A DNA stretch of 64,000 bases from Volvox africanus (Eukaryota > Chlorophyta > Chlorophyceae > Chlamydomonadales > Volvocaceae): assembly GCA_030268105.1 (NCBI GenBank), contig BSDZ01000044.1, positions 62,001 through 126,000 of the forward strand, given 5' to 3'. Positions 12,517-24,600 of this stretch are shown here, one piece after another. Both the position numbers and the translations under genes were made by a program. The notes below the pieces were generated by a model. It saw only the letters and a list, made by a program, of their open reading frames with translations. It ran no database searches and was not told the DNA's origin. Numbering within the stretch: position 1 is the first letter of the stretch; each line of letters starts with the position of its first letter.

Positions 12517-13379
12517 CTAGGCTACGCCCATAGAGGCACGGCACCACTCAAACTTAGCTTCACCTAAAGCCTTTGTCATCACATCAGCCACCATCTTCTC
12601 CATGGGACAGTACCTTAGCTCAACCTCCCCACTAGTGACCCGCTCTCTGACGAAATGATGCACCACATCAATGTGTTTTGACCGTTGGGACGTCATAGGG
12701 TTGTTGCTGATATTCATCGCCCCCTGGGAATCAACCTTGATAATCATGGGAGAAGTACTGAGCTTCAGATCATCAGCCAGTTTTGACAGCCAAGGAGCTT
12801 CTCGCACCGCACTTGAAAGAGCTTTTGATACTCTGCCTCCACTGACGATACTGCCACGGTACACTGCAGTTGACTGCTCCAACTTATCACGCCACGGTAC
12901 ACTGCAGTTGACTGCTCCAACTTATCACAGTACCGTTCACTCGGAAAACATAACCGGTAGTTGATCTGCGGGTTGCTGTGTCTCCTGCCCAATCTGAGTC
13001 ACTGTAGCCATCCAGCTGTAGCCCTTGTCCTCCAGGAAACCGAAGACCCATCTCTCGAGTGCCCGCCAGGTACCTCAGCACCCCCTTTGCCGCACTCATT
13101 GCAGCGCGGGTAGGCTTGGACATGGACCGGGAAAGCACACTCAGGGCATAAGCCAGGTCGGGGCGCGTGCTTACTGCAAGGTAGTTGAGTTCTCCCACCA
13201 GAGCTCGGTAAGGTGTTGGGTCCTCCAGCAGTTCACTTTCATCAGTCACTGGAGTAGCCCTTGTACCTATTGCCAGAGGAGTTGCCCGATCTTTGGCGTC
13301 CAGCATGTTGTGCCGTTCCGTGGTGGTCAATGGCCGAACAGCCTTTTGGTGGAGTTGCTCACAGGAAGTCTGCATCAGA
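12517..13379 (-). pseudogene. Copia polyprotein fragment: end of reverse transcriptase plus RNase H, frameshifted
   Basis: The minus strand encodes the end of a Ty1/copia reverse transcriptase (YRALVGELNYLAVSTRPDLAY, then RYLAGTREMGL) and the RNase H domain (LDGYSDSDWAGD, TTGYVF, SVEAEYQ, then HIDVVHHFVRERV and MVADVMTKAL near the C-terminus). A perfect 38-bp tandem duplication at 12853-12928 shifts the frame inside RNase H, and another shift follows, so it cannot give a full protein. The reading ends at TAG 12517-12519, then the polypurine tract and LTR. Coding similarity stops near 13380, where an oppositely oriented copia piece starts. Confidence 0.88.
12853..12928. repeat. Perfect 38-bp tandem duplication in RNase H pseudogene
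   Basis: Two adjacent identical 38-bp copies (12853-12890 and 12891-12928) beginning GCCACGGTACACTGCAG. Since 38 is not a multiple of three, the duplication frameshifts the copia RNase H. Confidence 0.9.
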
Positions 13380-14925
13380 GTCAATGGACCTGTGGCACCG
13401 CCGGTATGGACACCTTGACCTGGGTAATCTTGAGAGGTTGGTGGGTGAAGGCATGGCGGCAGGGGTGCGTTTTGCCACAGAGCCGGTGAACGGTGCAGAA
13501 GATGCAGGGTTGTGCGAGCCGTGTGTGATGTCGAGGCAGCACCGAGGGCCCTTCCCGTCCACTGGGCATAAGGCTGCCCAACCACTTGCTCTTATTCATC
13601 TTGATGTTTGTGGCCCAATGCCTGCGCCAATGCCAAATGGTTCTCGCTACCTAACTGTTCTGCTGGATGACTGCACTGGTTTTTTGGCTGTAGCCTTCAC
13701 ACCTACCAAAGAGGCGGTGAAGGACAAGGTGGTAACTATGGTGAATCAACTGTGGACATACAGTGGCTTTCGGGTCAAGGAGGTGCGATCTGATCGAGGG
13801 GGTGAGTTTATCAACAGTCCCCTGCAGGAGTTTTTCCGTACGAAAGGGATTAGGCATGGTCCTACGGTGGGGTATGCACCTGAGCAGAATGGGGCTGCTG
13901 AACGCTTGAATAGGACTCTGTTAGAGAAGATTCGTGCTCTGTTGGCCGAGTCTCAACTGCCTTAATGCATGTGGGCTGAGGCTGTGTCTACGGCGAATTA
14001 TCTTCGGAATTTTTCACCAGTCTCCGGCTTGCCATGCACCCCCTATGAAGCTTTCTTAGGGGAGCAGCCCGATGTGAGTCACCTGCGTGTGTTTGGCTGT
14101 ATGGCATATGTTCATATTCCCAAGGAGAAGTGCAACAAGTTAGATCCGGTGAGCTGCAAGGGTGTCCTGGTTGGGTATGGCGATGCAGGCCAGTACTGCG
14201 TCATGTTTCCTGACTATGTAGTGTCTGTGCACACTGATGTCACCTTTGATGAGCGGAATGTTGGTCTGCAATGTCCTAGGCAAGCTGGTCGTGTGCAGAA
14301 AACAGTAAGATGGCAGAATCCAGTTGCGGGTAATTGGGATTCTGATAGTGATGATGAGGATGACTGTGAACCGGCCCCCCAAACCCAGGGTGGCGGATCA
14401 CCGTCCACTGGTGCCGGAGGCTCAGGGGATAACAGTAACGGCCCAGCAGGGGGTGCTGGTACTTCGGGTGCAGGCCCCTCAGTGAGCTCACCTGGTGCTG
14501 GCCCATCTGTGGGTGCTGCTGATGCCAGGGAAGGTTTTGCATCTAGGTATCCTGTGCGTGATCGCAAACAGCCTTCTGAGTGGTGGCGCAATGAGGAACC
14601 TAGGTCAGTTACAGGCCGGGTCCATGTGGCGGCAGCCACAGGGGAGTCTGAGCCCAATACCTATGCTGAAGCGATGTCTGGGGCACAGTGAGTGGAAGAA
14701 GGCTATGGATGACGAGATTAGCTCTCAGTTGGCTAATGGGACCTGGACCTTGGAAAGGCCCCCACTTGGCACCAAGCTGATTCCGTGTCGCTGGGTTTAA
14801 AAGGTTAAGCGCAACCAGGATGGTAGTGTTGAGCGGTTCAATGCACGCTTAGTAGCAAAAGGCTTCGTACAGCGCGAGGGGGTGGATTATGGTGAGCTTT
14901 TTGATACTTCCTCTATCTCCTTAAC
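13380..14925 (+). pseudogene. Copia polyprotein fragment: integrase and start of reverse transcriptase, with stops
   Basis: The plus strand encodes the GAG-pre-integrase zinc motif (LWHRRYGHLDLGNLE and CEPCVMSRQHRGPFP, an H-x-H/C-x2-C arrangement), then the integrase core with its acidic residues in HLDVCGPMP, VRSDRGGEF and QNGAAERLNRTLLEKIR. Copia-type features follow (VFGCMAYVHIPKEK, CKGVLVGYGD) and then the beginning of reverse transcriptase (WKKAMDDEISS, ARLVAKGFVQREGVDYGELF). Breaks: TAA at 13963-13965 in integrase, a frameshift at about 14690, and TAA at 14798-14800 in reverse transcriptase. Similarity ends near 14925, so the catalytic middle of reverse transcriptase is missing from both copia pieces. 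Confidence 0.9.
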
Positions 14926-16381
14926 ACTAACATGGGACTTGAAAGGAGCGAAACATAACCTTTTGGATGACCTAACACAAAGCAAGCACATGTGCCGGCA
15001 GACAAGGAAATCAGGGTCGTGGGGAGCTGCCACTTTCAGTTACCCTTACTGTTGGTCACAAGTTGCTGTACGAGGGGGTGCAGCTTCATACCTGGACTAG
15101 TGTGGCAGTATTGTATATCTGTAATAATATTCGCCTAACAGTAGGCGCCTGATTGGAAAATGTCCAGATTACTGGTCATCCCGGATATTAGCCGCAGTTA
15201 CCCCCAGGATACCTCAGGCAGCCGAGCTCCAGCTAGCTCGAATTGGTCCTGGCTAGCTCAAGTCGGCTGCATAACCAGCAACACCAAACAATGCCCATAG
15301 GGATAAGGTGAGCAGAAGCTGCTGTTATAGAGCCGTCAGCCTCAGGCCATGCAAGAAACTGTGGCAGCTGTTGCTAGCAGCGCAGCCACAGTTTCTATCC
15401 GTGAGGGCATACACCTGGCCCCGTAGACAAAAAGCGTATGTTGGATTAAATCCGGTCTGGTTTTCTACAGGACGGACGGTGTCATAACCTCGCCGTGTCT
15501 CGCATCTAGAAGGAGATTACCTAGCTGGCATCTCCCTTGCAGCGCCGTCTAGATACTTTCCCAGCCACATCTAGATATTTTAGAACCCCACCTCCATCTC
15601 TGGATACGGTCGCAAACGAATCTAGGTATCCAGACCTCCACCTTTAGGCTCATTAATATCTGAATGAACGCTATTTAGACATGGCCCCCCTTCTTAAACA
15701 ATGGACCAAAATAAAACGACATCCACAGCCAGGTCCTTAACTGCATCTCAGGCCCATTGATACCCTCCTTTTGTCCTGGCAGCCTCCAGATATCGCAACC
15801 GTTACGGTATCGTCAACACCTCCTAAATCGCGGCAGTGGCATCTATCCTTAGTTGAAGGCTGCGATGGCCTGGCGAATCGCCTTCTCCATACAAGCATGC
15901 AAGCAGAGCATTATAAATTTATCGTGGCTCACATCGAAATTTCTCTATTCACAGGACGACAGGAGTGCAATTGTGGCTAATGAAACCTTATCGGCGAGGG
16001 TTACTATCCACTTCGGCAAACAGACCAAATCCTAACAGTACAGGTATCATATGATTGCAGTCCCAACAGATCTTCCAGAGGCGAAGTACCCGAAAGCCTG
16101 CTTTACCGACATTCTAGCCGTTTTCTCTGTTCACCTCTGAAATACAAATAACAAGTATTCGGTGACATCTATTGACATGATCACGCATAAATTACATAAA
16201 AGTACCTGAAAATGTTAAGCCTCTGAATGCCTGAAGTATATCTAAGTCTGTACGGCTTTATCCAAAGGCGGAGGTTCGTCTTCACTTATCGAGCTTTATT
16301 TTCAAAATTACAGCGCTCCCTTATTTCAGGATTTTAGAGAAACCCACCATAGCAAGTTTTATACACTAACTGATTGCAGCC
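14926..16381. other. Intergenic, nothing recognised
   Basis: No domain-like open frame. Several CTAGATA/CTAGGTATCC-type short repeats occur around 15540-15640. The last part presumably holds the promoter and 5' UTR of CFAP299; no core element was obvious. Confidence 0.35.
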
Positions 16382-19300
16382 ATGGACGATGACTTGGAAA
16401 TTAAGGGTCCCGGATATGATCCAATAGCAGACGAGTTTGCAACGTGAGTAACAAGCCTGGAAAAAGTTTCGGGACAGGGTACCTAAGCATGACGATGTTG
16501 TCCATTGACCTTGCAGATATGAGGATTATTTAGATAGTCAGATTAACAGCACAGATGTATATTATCTCGAGGATGTTGAGCTGGCGCGGCAATTGGTTGA
16601 ACTTGGGTGAGCTGGGTATGCGCCTATCGCCTGGGACCTCGGCGACCTTAAGGCATGGCAGGAAGGTTTGATACAGCTTGAAATGATATTTTTATGCCGT
16701 AAAATTCATCGGTGCAAACGATGGTTTCTACTGGATCCTCGAAAGACCCCCGGGACGCCATTTCAATAGCTCGGTCATTCACAACCGCTGCCCCGAACAT
16801 ATACTGGCCACAGGATACGTGGGAACGGGGAGGTTATCCGGCGTGAGGAGTTCGAGCAGCGAAAAGAAGCGTCGGAGCAGGCTCGGCAAGCACGACTGAA
16901 CAAAAAGCCTAAAAAGCTCGCTTCCCAGGGCAAGCACGTCGAGGAATATCCGCTGCTACAGGTAAGACCGTAACAAAATGAAAAAATTAGACTGTGGAGC
17001 AATTGGGGACAGTTTAAAATTTGTAGAAGCAGCGCCCACAGAGCCGCCGAGCCGCAAGGAACAAGGGACGATTAAAAGCGAAAGCTAGAGGTATGCCGTA
17101 CTGTAGCCGCCGCCGCACTTCTGAGATTGCTGCCAACTCTGTAGCGGGAGGGATAGTAGCGCTGCTTCCTTTGGGCCCCTACCTCCTTCCAGGACCCACC
17201 GGTGCCTTAGCTTTCCCCACTTATCCAGCTGGAACCCCTCGTTCTGGATAAAGGAGAACTCGCACCACTTAAGTCAGCCGTGGCACATATCGGTGCTGTT
17301 TTTGGCCGATGATGCTCCCTCCACCTGAAGTATCCCACATGCAAAAAGAATAAGTGAATAGAGGTTTGCAAGGCCACCTGAATGCCGCCTATCGGCATGC
17401 CCGCACCGCTATCAGTAGGCTGCATCTCTCCGGACCTCATCATGGTGGCCACAATGGGTTTGCGGTGCGGCCAGTGGTGGGGATGGGGGTGGGAATGAAG
17501 GATCTGCTGCTAGTCTTGTTGTGATGCTGGAACACTCTTATGTCCCCCGGAGGGCGGATGTTCATCCTATTTATTAACACAACAGACTTGCTCAGGTCAG
17601 GAAGGTGAGAAAACACTGTGTGGATGTCTCCTGATGCGGTGGTGTGCGGGATTAGTTCTAAGTGCCAAGGACGGAAGGAGGACGGGCCCCCTGGCTCGCC
17701 GTGCGATGGAGCACAGTAAGATGTCACAGGCGGTTGGGAGACCTGGGCCAACGAGACAGCAGTGCTACTTGCCGTGTCAGGGAGGGCCAGTGACCGGGGA
17801 GACACTTGCAGAAGCGCAGTGCAGGTTTCGCGCAAGTAAGCCGTGGACCGGAGATAAAGCGGCTTCTCATCATTGCAGCTGCCTAGGGAGCAGCGTAAGG
17901 GTTGAACAAATTTATGTTGCCTGTGTTGATGGATTAAAGGGTTTTTCTGAAGCGATAGGTAGCATTTTTCCAAATACTATAGTACAGCTCTGCATAGTCC
18001 ATATGGTTAGGAATTCTGTGAAATATGTTTCGTATAAGGATTTAAAAGAAGTAACTAGGGATTTAAAGAAAATTTATACAGCTGCTACCGAAGAAATGGC
18101 TCATTTTGAGTTAAAACAATTTGGAATAAAATGGGATAATAAATATCCTGTTATTTCTGATATCTGGCAAAGAAATTGGTCAGGAATTGTGCCGTTTTTT
18201 GCCTTTCCTGCGGGAATTAGTAAACATATCCGGCAGTTCTTTTGCCGATTCTGGGTCTCTTTTCCTTCCTCCCCTGACCACGCTCCGCCCCGTATTTGCA
18301 GGGAGACTGAACCTTCTAGTTATATGATATATAAGATGTAATGGTATATATTATATAATTAATTCCTATCCGAGTTCCATCATCACTTTCATCGCATTCA
18401 CTAGAGATTTCACAGACAGTTATTCCTCCAACCTCTCATCATGTTTTTCCCGCAGGCTCTGAAGGATCGCGAGGAGGCGGTTCGCAACGGCAAGCTCACC
18501 ACCATCATCTTCATCCGCGATAAGAACTCCAAAGGCCAGGTGTGTGTAGCGTGTTGCGAGCATACAACTGCGTACCCGGGGATCTCCATTCGCCCCTCCC
18601 TCAAGCCTTCCCCCAGAGGGTCGTTCGGCGCAGCTCTGGACCCCTCACCTCCGTCTGATCCCGCAACCCCTGGGTAGTCCTCGTTCTCGTCACCTTTCTC
18701 TCCCGGTTGCTATGCACCAGCTTAGCGTGTCACGGTGCTTTCCCCCCTCCGACCCCGACTAGCATTTCCGTCCTTCCCGCCCACGCACCGACACGTTCAG
18801 GAGGTCTCCGGCTACATCGATTACGGCCACCGATTAAAGACAGAGAGCATGGAGCCCTACTTCGACCGGAAGAAGCGACTCATGCCCCGCCCCTCCGACC
18901 TGTCCTTCTACAACTGGGAAACCCAGATGTCCACATCCAATCCCACTCCCAATTTCCAGGTAGGTTCCACAACGGGGGCTGACCGGTCCGGAGGGAGGGG
19001 TGGCACGGCGGCTATGAGGGGGACGGATATGCAGGGGAGGAGAGCGGGAGAGGTGGCATTTCACTATCGCACTTGAGGCTATTCCGGGGTGCGGATGTGG
19101 CGCGAGGGTAAGCCCGGGTGAGAGCCCGGCTGACTCACACGATCCACCCGGGTGCATCCTCTCCGGGAGGGGTTGAGGGGGACTAACAATGCAAAAACAT
19201 CTGCGTAAAGAGCGGAACAGCATCCCCAGGCGCAGACCTCGTTTGGAAGCCTCCAGCCGCCTACCTCGGCCCCAACACTCCTGCGTTTCCAGTCTTGTTG

Positions 19301-19609
19301 TTTGGTTGCTTTATGTTACACCTCTGGCCCTCAGCTGCAGTCTCGTCGTGTTTTTGCTCTCCCCTCCTCCACCCTCCCCAGCCCCGTGCAGCACCATGCT
19401 TTGTAATGCATTGCACGTGGATAACCCGCCCCATGTAGGTCATCGCCGACAATGAGGCCGGACTCCTCTTCAAGAACAAGCGAGACCGAAAGGTTATCAA
19501 CGTGGATCCCAGGGCCAAGCCCGGGGACAACTCCACTCGTACGGAACTGGAAACGACGGAGTACCTGCAAGTGGTGGTGTACGATCACGTGACACGGCGG
19601 CGGAGCTAG
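16382..19609 (+). CDS. CFAP299: Cilia- and flagella-associated protein 299 homologue
   Basis: Six exons: 16382-16443, 16517-16606, 16814-16961, 18456-18539, 18801-18959 and 19439-19609. All phases close, giving 237 residues, close to the roughly 233 of the animal protein. Conserved signatures in order are [106 protein letters not shown] and [10 protein letters not shown]. The whole family domain is therefore present. CFAP299 (formerly C4orf22) is found in ciliated eukaryotes and is linked to cilia and sperm flagella; its biochemistry is not established. ATG at 16382 is the first in-frame Met before the conserved block. Intron 3 (16962-18455, 1494 nt) is much longer than the others and carries a bacterial transposase fragment. 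Confidence 0.94.
17901..18230 (+). mobile_element. IS256-family (bacterial Mutator-type) transposase fragment inside CFAP299 intron 3
   Basis: About 110 codons are open without a stop and match the core of bacterial IS256 transposases. Signatures are [17 protein letters not shown] (with an acidic residue of the DDE triad in VDG), [21 protein letters not shown] (the C-x2-H block), [23 protein letters not shown] and [11 protein letters not shown]. The N-terminal part and the final catalytic Glu region are absent, so it is a relic. The DNA is AT-rich with codons such as TTA, AAA, ATA and GAT, sharply unlike the GC-rich CFAP299 exons. It lies in the same orientation as the host gene. Eukaryotic MULE transposases are far more diverged, so I favour a bacterial donor; a gap-filling or contamination artefact cannot be excluded. 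Confidence 0.88.
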
Positions 19610-21663
19610 GGGGCGTAAGGGTTCCGCAGAATGCACGTGGGAGTATTGGCGCAAGGTGGCGGAGAAGGAGTATGAGAGCAGAAAGACGCAAACGCGGCTT
19701 TAACGGGAAGGGAAGGGAAGAAGGTGGTGTTATGTTTCGATTCAGGAACATCGGAGTGTTAGCGCAAGTGGTGCAAGCATAGCTGGAGTCTTGAGCTCTG
19801 ATGGGGGTTGGGAAGGGTACTGGGGGACAGCAGTCCCTGACCACCGCCCGGAAGACCCCACCCCGAATGGTGTCATATGGCCGGTTTTGTATCGGTTCCC
19901 TCGCCAAATCGACCTCGTGGTTCAGGCGTGGACTGTGCCTGGGTGGATTATGATTGAGAGCCGCACGTGTGTCAGTATACCGTTACACTGGTTTAACTAG
20001 CACGGTCGATTGGTAATCATATCGGTGTTGATGGAGGAAGGCGGGTGGAGGACGGCCTGGGGAGGGGGGAATCGCGCGGAGCGACAGGCAAAGAGCCGTG
20101 GGGGATGCAGGGCACGGGACTTATGACTGCAAGGCGGTCACTTACATCTGCACGCTACCGGGAGGGAAACATGACAGCCGCATAGCTGAAGTTGAAAACG
20201 CATGCATGAGGTCTTCAAGGCCGCGAGGTGCTTTGGAAATACAATGTTAGCTGAGCTATCGCAAACCGCGTTGCTGTCCTTCCTGAGTGTCTGGATTTAT
20301 TCTCATGTGGATCTCGGCCTTGTAGGATTTCGCACACGGAAGATGGTTTCTAGTTCATGGAGCGGCGATATCATATGGTGTCGACCAGCTAGGTCTCCCG
20401 GTCAAGTGTCGGGCTCGACGTGGGACTATACGATATGTGGGATCCCACATCGCAAATTAAAATGATCCTACCAGAAACCTCAGCTCCGATCAAACAAATG
20501 ATGATGTGGTATCACCCACCAAAACAAAACCGCTTTCAGAATGCTGTCAGGAACGATAGGTATGGGTTTCGGTCGGTGGGAAACCAGCAGAATGACTTAT
20601 ATACTGGAAACAAAATAGAGTGATTCTATGTGTTGCTAGCAAGTTGCACATGTATGAAGTTGCGGGAGAGCTAGACGGGACCAGAATCAATATGCTATGC
20701 ATGTCAGCAGGTAGTCACCGATGTGCCTGAGCATGTATGAGGTTTAGGGTACCTTCATCACTCTCAAATTGTCTAATGTACATACCAAGACATACAGAAG
20801 GCTCCCTCAAGCACTATTAAATCAGCAGCTCCTGGTGGATGGATGCAAGCGTCCACATACCTGTGATGAGAAATCGCCTGATGTAGATGAATTCACAAAG
20901 GTCCATCATTCGATTGAATAGGTCCTAGTAGCATTGACGGACAAGGAGAGTACTGCCCCCATCAATCCATGCCATTGGCCGCCACCGTTTCTAGTCCTTC
21001 TCCTTCTTGGCAGAGTTTATTATTAATATTTGAAATAAGTAGAAAATGGTCCTCAGTCTACTGGCATCCCACGTATCGTTTACTCCCACGTGGAGCCCGA
21101 CACTTGATCGGGAGCCCTAGCTGTCGGCACATAATCGACAAATGGTGTGTTTATGGATATGGTTGTTTTTGTATGTACGCTATCACTTCCCTATTTGACA
21201 ATAAGGACTTTATCCCCTTGAAAGCGTCAGCGACAGTACAGTACCGGGCTGCTGCTTTTTACTTTGGATGTCTTTACCGCCTCGGATTTATCGGGGATGA
21301 AGATTGCTATTTCCAATCATCTGGCCATCCTAAACTCAGCAAAGGGTGTTCTTTAAGTGTGAAACCAGAGTGAAAAGGAATACAAGGTCGACCGCGGAAG
21401 TATCTGAGCAGGTTACTTCCTGGAAACACGTCTACTATCCAGCTTAGTGAAATCAAGATGCCTTTCAACACAATGCCTTTGCCGGCTGCCTTACCGACTC
21501 TCGCGGAGATTCCCCTTCAATCGATGAGTATTACCCTATTTGCGAAAGCCCAGAGATAGCTTTATATATATTTAAGCACGTAGAGTCAATGCTTATGAAG
21601 ATGAAGAAGGACTTTTGCCTGAATCTGGCTAGATGTGGTTAAGCTAGAGCTGCTGGGCGCAGC
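19610..21663. other. Intergenic with an inverted-repeat element
   Basis: The first part is the CFAP299 3' flank. A pair of roughly 62-bp inverted repeats lies at 20387-20448 and 21061-21122 (listed separately). The other open frames have no domain character. Confidence 0.4.
20387..21122. mobile_element. Inverted-repeat element, possible non-autonomous DNA transposon
   Basis: The segment 20387-20448 (AGCTAGGTCTCCCGGTCAAG...) is an inverted copy of 21061-21122, with about eight mismatches over 62 nt by eye. Both arms share CAAGTGTCGGGCTC and a GTGGGAT block. The 612 nt between them contains no transposase-like frame that I recognise. Target-site duplications were not resolved, so the outer borders are uncertain. 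Confidence 0.5.
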
Positions 21664-24600
21664 ATGGCTACGGAGCCAGTGTCTCAGGCTGGTAACCCAG
21701 ATCAGGAAGACCCCCAAACTCTTCTCGCTCTTCCTGACTCGGTTCTTCAGCTTGTTGCCTCTCGGCTTCCATCTCCGGACAAGAAAGCTGCACGGCTGGT
21801 CTGCTGGGCCCTCCACATCGCAGTCAACCATGCGGTTGCTTCCTTCCTCCTCACGGATACCAACCTGGCGATAGTGGCATCTCTGAATCCCAAACTCTGT
21901 CAACAGCAACAGCATCTGCAACAGACCCATGAGCCACAGCCCCATCAAGCTCATCCCCGCCGTGGCGCAGCCCTGCATCAGATCTTCCCGAACTTGACAC
22001 ACCTCTGCCTTGCGCTGTCACCGGCCGGCGGCCCTGACACACGGAGTGCTGAGCAGCTCCGCTGCCTCATACGTCAAAGCCTTCCCGCGCTTCGCTGCCT
22101 ACGCTGCCTAGACCTCGCCCTCGCCTGCCGTGATGTTGCACTGGGACGTACGACCGAAGCAATCTACGACACATGGGCAATGATTGTCGAGGGTCTGCCT
22201 GTGGGCCGCCCGGTGCAGGTGCTGCTTAATCCCCCAACTGCTTTATCAGGTGTGACGGCAGGACCTGGAGTACGAACGGCGGCTACCCCCGCTGCCATTG
22301 CCGCAGCTACAGCGGCGGCCACTAAAGCCAACGATTTCTTCCGCATCCATCGCGATTGCAGTAACAGCAACCGCAGCGGGGATGGTTGTCAGAAGACAGA
22401 TGCCAGACATGGTGGTGGGAATGGCGGAAACAGTGAGGCTGTGGACCGGGGACGTGATGCTGTCACGAAGACCAGCAGCGACGGCAGCAGCGGCAGCTCC
22501 TGCCTCTTGGCCGATATGCTCACTCTATTAGCCGCCCGTCGGCCTGCAGCGGAGGTACGGCTGGTGGCTGCACCGCTGACCAGCAAGCGATACGACAAGC
22601 CACGGATACCCTCTTACGGGGAGCTGCTGGCGGTGCTAGCGCCCAGGGATGCGTCATGGCTGCGAGCGGCGGGGTCTTACAGCGTTACCTGTGCGAGATG
22701 TCCGGCAGTGACGGGACTGCTCCTTGGTCCCGAGAGCTTTGAACCTGGCGGTGCCGCTGTTGCCGCCGCTACTGCTACTGTTACCGCTACTGCTATTGCT
22801 ACTGCTACTGCTGGGGCTACAGTTGTGGATTGCGATAGTGAGCGCGGGAAAGGTGGCGCCAGTGGCAATGCAGCGGTGGCGTGGTTGCCGTACCTCGCTG
22901 CGGCCAATGCTCGCACAGGCGCCTCCCTCCAGCACTTAACGCTGTGGGAGTCCTGGCCGCTGGAGGCGTTGTTCTGCCAAGCAACACCTGGTGGAGCAGG
23001 CGGAGGGGGAGCCAGCGGTGTGCCCCTCATGCCGACATGGTCATCGTCGTCGTGTTTGTTGGGGCTGCGGCGACTGGTGTTGTCGGATCAGCAGGTGGGA
23101 AGTGGGGCCCTTCAACGGGAGACGTGCAACCCTTCCTCTTTTCGGAAAGTGTTCTGGCCGCGAGGAAGGGGAAGGGGGGGAGACGAACATCGAAACGCTG
23201 GTGATGATCGCTGACGAAGCCAGGACTAATCGTCAAGGATGACTGACTGTTGTCCTCGTCCGAGGCTGCTGCCGACGCGGAGACCCAAAAAACGTAAACC
23301 AGGTTGCATTTCTACTTTCTCCGCAATTAAATATAGTAGCTGCAAAAAGACATATTAACCCAATTGGCTGTAAAAGGTATCTAGGGTTAAAAATGAATAC
23401 CTGAACGTTAATAAGTGTAAAAAGTATAGCAATTCCATAAAAAGCGCTAACCAGGAAGCATGTAGAAATTCAGGAAAAGTACAAAGACCTTCTTGATCAG
23501 ATCGGATTGCACTGATCAAGGCTTCACGCTCAAACTTCGGAATTTCATGAGTTCCCTCTATGATAGGAATGCCTTGTTGAACTACTGCTCCGTCTCTTGT
23601 TAAATAAATAGACAAGGCCGCGAATAAATGCAGGAAAAACTCAATCGAAACCGTCATAAAGTATACTATCGGCCTTGCTGCTGGCGGAGAAAGAAAAGCG
23701 GAGAAAAAAGTTAAGGAAAACTGAGCTGGCCGCTGGTCGCTATCATGCGCGTGCTCCTCCCAACCCCCCTGTATAGCATCAAACTAACGCGCCTTGACCC
23801 GACCGACCCACCAACCCGACCCGGGCTAGCACGACGACCGAGCGACGACCAACCAAACTAAGCGCGGACCCACGCGAACTCACCTATGGCGGCAGCGGCG
23901 GAACCGAAGCAAACCGCAAAGATGTGCACATGCAGTCAGCCAGAACGCGCGTTATAGCCGAAATGCAAGGTTGCGCACAGCTACACGAGGTCGTGGCAGG
24001 AAGAAATGATGCACCCCAGGAAACTGTGCAGCTGAAATTAAGAGGAGAAGTAAAAACGAAGGAAGCGAAACACAAATTGGGAAAAAAGAAGGAAGGATTT
24101 ACAAACGGGAAGAAAAGTACGGCACAGAAGTACGAGCAAGGGGTGGGGCAGCAGTTATCCCATGGGAACCGCGCAAGTCAAGTGGAGGACAGAGGAAAGG
24201 GAGGGGGAGGAAGGAGGAACGTGATGTTATACAGATGGATTCAGATGTTAAATCATGTTCGCTGTTGGTGCCCTGGCAGTTTCCAGTCGCAACGCAGCTC
24301 CTCCACTGCCACATACTCAGAATTTGATTGGCCCTCTCATTGCCCCGTGTTGAATACCCTGCGCCATATCCTGCATGCCCATCTGCCAACCCTGGAATAC
24401 CCTGACATACGGCAACCCTACGGTAGGCTGTGCTGGATCGAGATCGCCTGTGTGCGGACGCCCTGGCCCCGCTGGCCGTCTTGACCCACCTCACGCGCCT
24501 AGAGCTGGCGTCGCTGACGGTCAACGCAACGGCGATGATGGCGGCGGCGTCTGAGAGACGGGGAGCTGCCGTACACGGAAGTAAAACGCGCCGTGGCGGT

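Noticed and set aside
12671..13489. Plus-strand frames across the first copia piece
   Set aside because: The minus strand carries clear RNase H and reverse transcriptase similarity; the plus frames are antisense.
17025..17095. Possible extra CFAP299 exon ([20 protein letters not shown])
   Set aside because: The join from exon 16814-16961 directly to 18456 matches the family exactly; adding this stretch would insert basic residues and a stop.
17440..17973. 177-codon minus-strand frame in the CFAP299 intron
   Set aside because: No protein-like motif; it overlaps the start of the IS256 fragment on the other strand.
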